A DNA stretch of 15,736 nucleotides from Candidatus Bathyarchaeota archaeon (lineage in GTDB: Archaea; Thermoproteota; CALKCG01; B24; JAGTQN01). The stretch is from assembly GCA_018396395.1 (NCBI GenBank), contig JAGTQN010000029.1, positions 1-15,736 of the forward strand. Direction: 5' to 3'. Positions 13,367 to 15,736 of this stretch are shown here, piece after piece. The position numbers and the translations under genes were made by a program. Position 1 is the stretch's first letter. The number at the start of each line of letters is the position of its first letter. The notes beneath the pieces are model-generated. The model was not told the origin of the DNA. It saw only the letters and a program-made list of their open reading frames with translations, and did not search any database.

Positions 13367-14053
13367 CTAGAGGCAGGCTTCAGCCATAGCCTTTAGGATC
13401 TTGTAAGGCTCTTTGGCCTTCACGATACCGCTTGCCAAAAGGACACCTCTGGTACCGAGCCTTAGGGCAATTTTCACATCCTCGGCATCGGATATGCCGG
13501 CCCCGCAGAGGACAGGAAGATCGGGATTCATCTTCGATATGAATTTCAGAACTCCCGTTATGGCTTCAGGTCTCTCCTTGCTTACAGCCCTTCCTGTAGC
13601 GATGAGTTCAGGGGGCTCATAGGCAATGGCATCGGGGGAGAGGGAAGCCACTGCTAAGCTAACTTCTGGAGTATCCGTACAGACAACGGTTGCAAGGCCG
13701 ATATTCCTAGCCCTCTTGATGGCTTTATCGAGATCCGCGAGAATAAGCCTCCTTTCTGAGTGATTTAGGAGGGTTCCAATGGCCCCTGCATCCTTCACAG
13801 CCTCTGGGGTTAGGGCTCCCGTATATCTGTCCGGTGGAACGGAATCTATATGCTGCGCGAGGACCGGGATTCGAACTTCATGGCTTATAAGGCGTAGATC
13901 AACAGCCTGCGGGGCTACGGCTATACAGATGCCCGTCTCAAAGGAAACATCTTCGGCGATCTTGGCAAGCTCGAGGGCTTTCTTCCCCAAGGCTTCCATG
14001 TAGGCCTTGAAGTTCACTATGATGATCGGAAATCTCAGTCTTGGAGGTGCCAT
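13367..14053 (-). CDS. tpiA: Triosephosphate isomerase (archaeal type)
   Basis: The enzyme interconverts dihydroxyacetone phosphate and glyceraldehyde 3-phosphate in glycolysis and gluconeogenesis. The catalytic set is complete: N14 and K16 in IVNFKAY, H98 in LLNHSERR, and E146 in AYEPPELIATGRA, with the phosphate-gripping loop just after it. The C-terminal phosphate site is also present (CGAGIS, and GVLLASGIVKAK). At 228 residues it has the short archaeal length, compared with about 250 in bacteria and eukaryotes. It starts at ATG 14053, with a TATA box about 27 bases upstream and no ribosome binding site, so the mRNA is probably leaderless. It is a single gene convergent with the DUF3830 group. 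Its product could receive triose phosphates from the neighbouring sugar-acid genes, but it is a housekeeping gene and the proximity may be chance. Confidence 0.97.
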   Translation of the reverse strand: MAPPRLRFPIIIVNFKAYMEALGKKALELAKIAEDVSFETGICIAVAPQAVDLRLISHEVRIPVLAQHIDSVPPDRYTGALTPEAVKDAGAIGTLLNHSERRLILADLDKAIKRARNIGLATVVCTDTPEVSLAVASLSPDAIAYEPPELIATGRAVSKERPEAITGVLKFISKMNPDLPVLCGAGISDAEDVKIALRLGTRGVLLASGIVKAKEPYKILKAMAEACL

Positions 14054-14073
14054 GGCTGGAACCTTCTAAACCC

Positions 14074-14085
14074 AAATTTTTTAAG
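14074..14085 (-). promoter_or_regulatory. TATA box of tpiA
   Basis: The minus strand reads CTTAAAAAATTT, preceded by GGGAAAG, a purine-rich stretch like a BRE. Its centre is about 27 bases from the tpiA ATG, so the transcript should start at or next to the start codon. Confidence 0.55.
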
Positions 14086-14373
14086 CTTTCCCTAGCCTTT
14101 AGCCATTTTTTGATTTGAAAAGTTTGAATCCTTTCCTTTCATCAGTTCCTTATTCTATGTAAGATGTTTTAATTCAATGTGATGCGATGTGGTCTGGTGG
14201 GAAGTAGAGCTATGGAAAACTAGGATCGAAGGCTAGGACAGGCTTCCCTATGGATCACGATACAGATCAAGTCGCCATACTGCTCCATAACCGTATGGGT
14301 GGGAAGTGGCGGCTTCAAAAGCTCTGTTTTCAATATTTACGATGGGATAGGGAATTCAATGAAGGATGTCCAG

Positions 14374-14398
14374 AGCCTAGAACGATTGTTCTAAGGCT
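14374..14398 (+). promoter_or_regulatory. Hairpin upstream of the beta-propeller gene
   Basis: TAGAAC-GATT-GTTCTA is a perfect 6-bp stem with a 4-base loop, extended by AGCC/GGCT after one bulged A. It lies about 70 bases before the propeller gene. It could be an operator-like palindrome or a leader structure; no factor can be named. Confidence 0.25.
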
Positions 14399-14454
14399 TA
14401 GGATTAAGGCGGGCTTCGCGAATAGAATAGCAAGCCCTCAGTAGCTACGATCGA

Positions 14455-14490
14455 GTGAGAGTGATAATGAGAATGAGAATAAGAATGAAG
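14455..14490 (+). repeat. Hexanucleotide repeat (RTGAGA-type, six units) at the propeller start
   Basis: GTGAGA, GTGATA, ATGAGA, ATGAGA, ATAAGA and ATGAAG follow one another in frame. Five of the six units begin with a codon usable as a start (GTG or ATG). Gain or loss of units would shift the start site without changing frame. Confidence 0.6.
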
Positions 14491-15736
14491 GTAAAAGGCA
14501 ATTCCATAGAAAATTCATGGGAGAATAGAGGTGAAGGTAAAGGTAATGGTATAGGTAGAAGGAAGGAAACCCTTCTACGGATCTATGCCCTTTCCGTTAT
14601 ATTATCGATCTTTGGATTGGCAACCTTAAACTTCTTGAACCTTTCCTGGGGTCTAGAAGCCATAAAAGCAAGAGGGGGACTTTCAAGGTTTTCGTCCTAT
14701 GAGGAATTGAGGAATTTCTTAAATTGGAGCCGAAACAGGATTAGGAGTTGGGGCTCCTACCCGACCTTTTTGGAGGATGCGGGGATTTTTAGCAAGGCTT
14801 CCCAGGCATCCTCCATTCATGAATATTCCCTAACGAATGTCCAAGTTGAAGGCATTGATGAGGCAGACATTGTGAAATGCGATGGAGATTATATTTACTT
14901 CGCCTCTTCGGACCGCCTTACCATCATCAGGGCTTATCCTCCAAAAAAGGCCGAGGTGCTGGCTCGAGTAGACTTTAACGGGACGATAAGGGGGCTTCTC
15001 GTCAAGGAAGATAGGCTAGTCGTCTTGGAGGAATTCCACAAGACCTTCCTTTATTCTAGGAAGGGTGCGAAGGTTTCTCCAAACGTTTCGACCTCGATAT
15101 CGATTGTTCCACCCATCTTTTCGCAAGTGGAAACCCGAGCTTGGATATATGATATTGAGGATCGGGAAAAGCCAAACCTTCTGAGGGCGATTTCGGTCAA
15201 CGGAAGTTTTTTCACATCGAGAATGATCGGCGATTACATATACCTCTTTGTCAGCCAACCTACCATCATAATCGAAGGGGAGGTTTTACTTCCGATAATC
15301 TCCTGTGATGGAAATTTCGAAAGGATCGAAGCTTCCCAAATCTACTATTCCAACGCATCCGCCGACTACTGGTATGCCTTCACGATGATCCTTTCCTTCG
15401 GCATAAGGGATTTAGAACCTCCGGAACATGAAGTTCTCCTTCTTGGAACTGCAAGCGCCGTTTATGTATCCATGGAGAATGTCTATGTGGCGATTCCAAG
15501 GATGCTGAGTTATGGAAACGCATTGGGAAAGGTCTCAGGCTCGGAGTCCGATGGAACGGAGATCCATAGGCTTCGCATCATGGATTCCGGCGAAATCGAG
15601 TATGAAGCGAGTGGGGTTGTACCGGGACATATTCTGAACCAATTCTCCATGGATGAGCATAACGGATACTTCAGGATTGCAACGACCGTTCATAGCTATT
15701 CGAGGGAAGGGGGCTTCGTTTCATCCAATAGCCTTT
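14467..15736 (+). CDS. Membrane-anchored secreted beta-propeller protein (COG4880 type), 3' end missing
   Basis: The frame is open from the start to the right edge (at least 423 codons), so the gene is partial. It begins with about 30 polar residues, including an alternating Gly stretch (GEGKGNGIGRRK). One hydrophobic helix follows (LRIYALSVILSIFGLATLNF), led by RRK, which predicts an N-in anchor with the rest outside the cell. The outer part has the family hallmark TNVQVEGIDEADIVKCDGDY followed by blade-like strands (IYFASSDRLTII, YIYLFVSQPTII). This matches the archaeal 'secreted protein with C-terminal beta-propeller domain' family; function is unproven, and cell-surface binding is a guess. 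The first ATG of a repeat, 14467, was chosen; 14473, 14485 and two GTGs are equally possible and differ by only a few residues. Confidence 0.85.
   Translation, partial: MRMRIRMKVKGNSIENSWENRGEGKGNGIGRRKETLLRIYALSVILSIFGLATLNFLNLSWGLEAIKARGGLSRFSSYEELRNFLNWSRNRIRSWGSYPTFLEDAGIFSKASQASSIHEYSLTNVQVEGIDEADIVKCDGDYIYFASSDRLTIIRAYPPKKAEVLARVDFNGTIRGLLVKEDRLVVLEEFHKTFLYSRKGAKVSPNVSTSISIVPPIFSQVETRAWIYDIEDREKPNLLRAISVNGSFFTSRMIGDYIYLFVSQPTIIIEGEVLLPIISCDGNFERIEASQIYYSNASADYWYAFTMILSFGIRDLEPPEHEVLLLGTASAVYVSMENVYVAIPRMLSYGNALGKVSGSESDGTEIHRLRIMDSGEIEYEASGVVPGHILNQFSMDEHNGYFRIATTVHSYSREGGFVSSNSL

Larger units (their letters stand above)
14054..14466. other. Gap between tpiA and the beta-propeller gene
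   Basis: This 413-base gap holds the tpiA promoter at its left end and the control region of the rightward propeller gene. A hairpin at 14374-14398 is listed separately. A 64-codon open frame (14250-14444) lacks a ribosome binding site and recognisable content, and I do not call it a gene. TTTTAATTC near 14166-14174 is A/T-rich but too far from the propeller start to be its only promoter unless the leader is long. Confidence 0.5.

Noticed and set aside
13864..13876. On the minus strand GTTCGAATCCCGG looks like a tRNA T-arm.
   Set aside because: It lies inside tpiA and encodes VRIPV in frame; no acceptor stem, D-arm or anticodon arm surrounds it.
14250..14444. 64-codon open frame before the beta-propeller gene.
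   Set aside because: No ribosome binding site, no family resemblance, and it contains a hairpin; a frame this long is expected by chance.

Overview
The window looks like chromosomal DNA of an archaeon, probably a thermophilic member of the Thermoproteota/Bathyarchaeia side; the lineage is inference. The signs are: an NrpR-type nitrogen regulator; a short archaeal triosephosphate isomerase; an archaeal type IA topoisomerase with C-terminal zinc ribbons and a small zinc-binding gene attached; a secreted beta-propeller protein of the archaeal COG4880 type; TATA-like boxes about 25-30 bases ahead of starts; several nearly leaderless starts; and heavy use of AGG (Arg) and ATA (Ile) codons. No rRNA, tRNA or CRISPR array was found.

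Layout. 1-361 has no gene, but its first bases read on the minus strand as a strong ribosome binding site for a gene lying just left of the window. 362-3165 is a divergent pair: nrpR (minus) and an FMN-binding glutamate-synthase-like protein (plus). They share a 200-base control region with a perfect inverted repeat over the start of the synthase gene. 3179-3869 holds a small relic reading frame split by a 494-base, internally deleted IS1-type element (16-bp inverted ends, 8-bp target duplication with one mismatch). 3878-6181 is a minus-strand pair, topA followed directly by the small zinc-binding gene. 6194-6743 is a long non-coding gap with a candidate miniature inverted-repeat element.

6750-13140 looks like a catabolic island. 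A plus-strand operon encodes a DegT-type aminotransferase and two TIM-barrel amidohydrolases, one with intact metal ligands and one without. A convergent minus-strand gene encodes a mandelate-racemase/galactonate-dehydratase type enolase-superfamily enzyme. Divergent from it lies a second plus-strand group: a COG3964-type amidohydrolase/deacetylase and two tandem DUF3830 (cyclophilin-like) genes. The combination suggests breakdown of a sugar acid, amino sugar or amidated compound, but the substrate cannot be read from sequence. The COG3964-type gene has an in-frame TAA near its N-terminus and has lost at least two expected active-site residues, so that branch may be decaying or repurposed.

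13367-14053 is tpiA (minus). After a 410-base gap, a membrane-anchored beta-propeller gene starts inside a hexanucleotide repeat and runs off the right edge. Short simple-sequence repeats recur in the intergenic regions.
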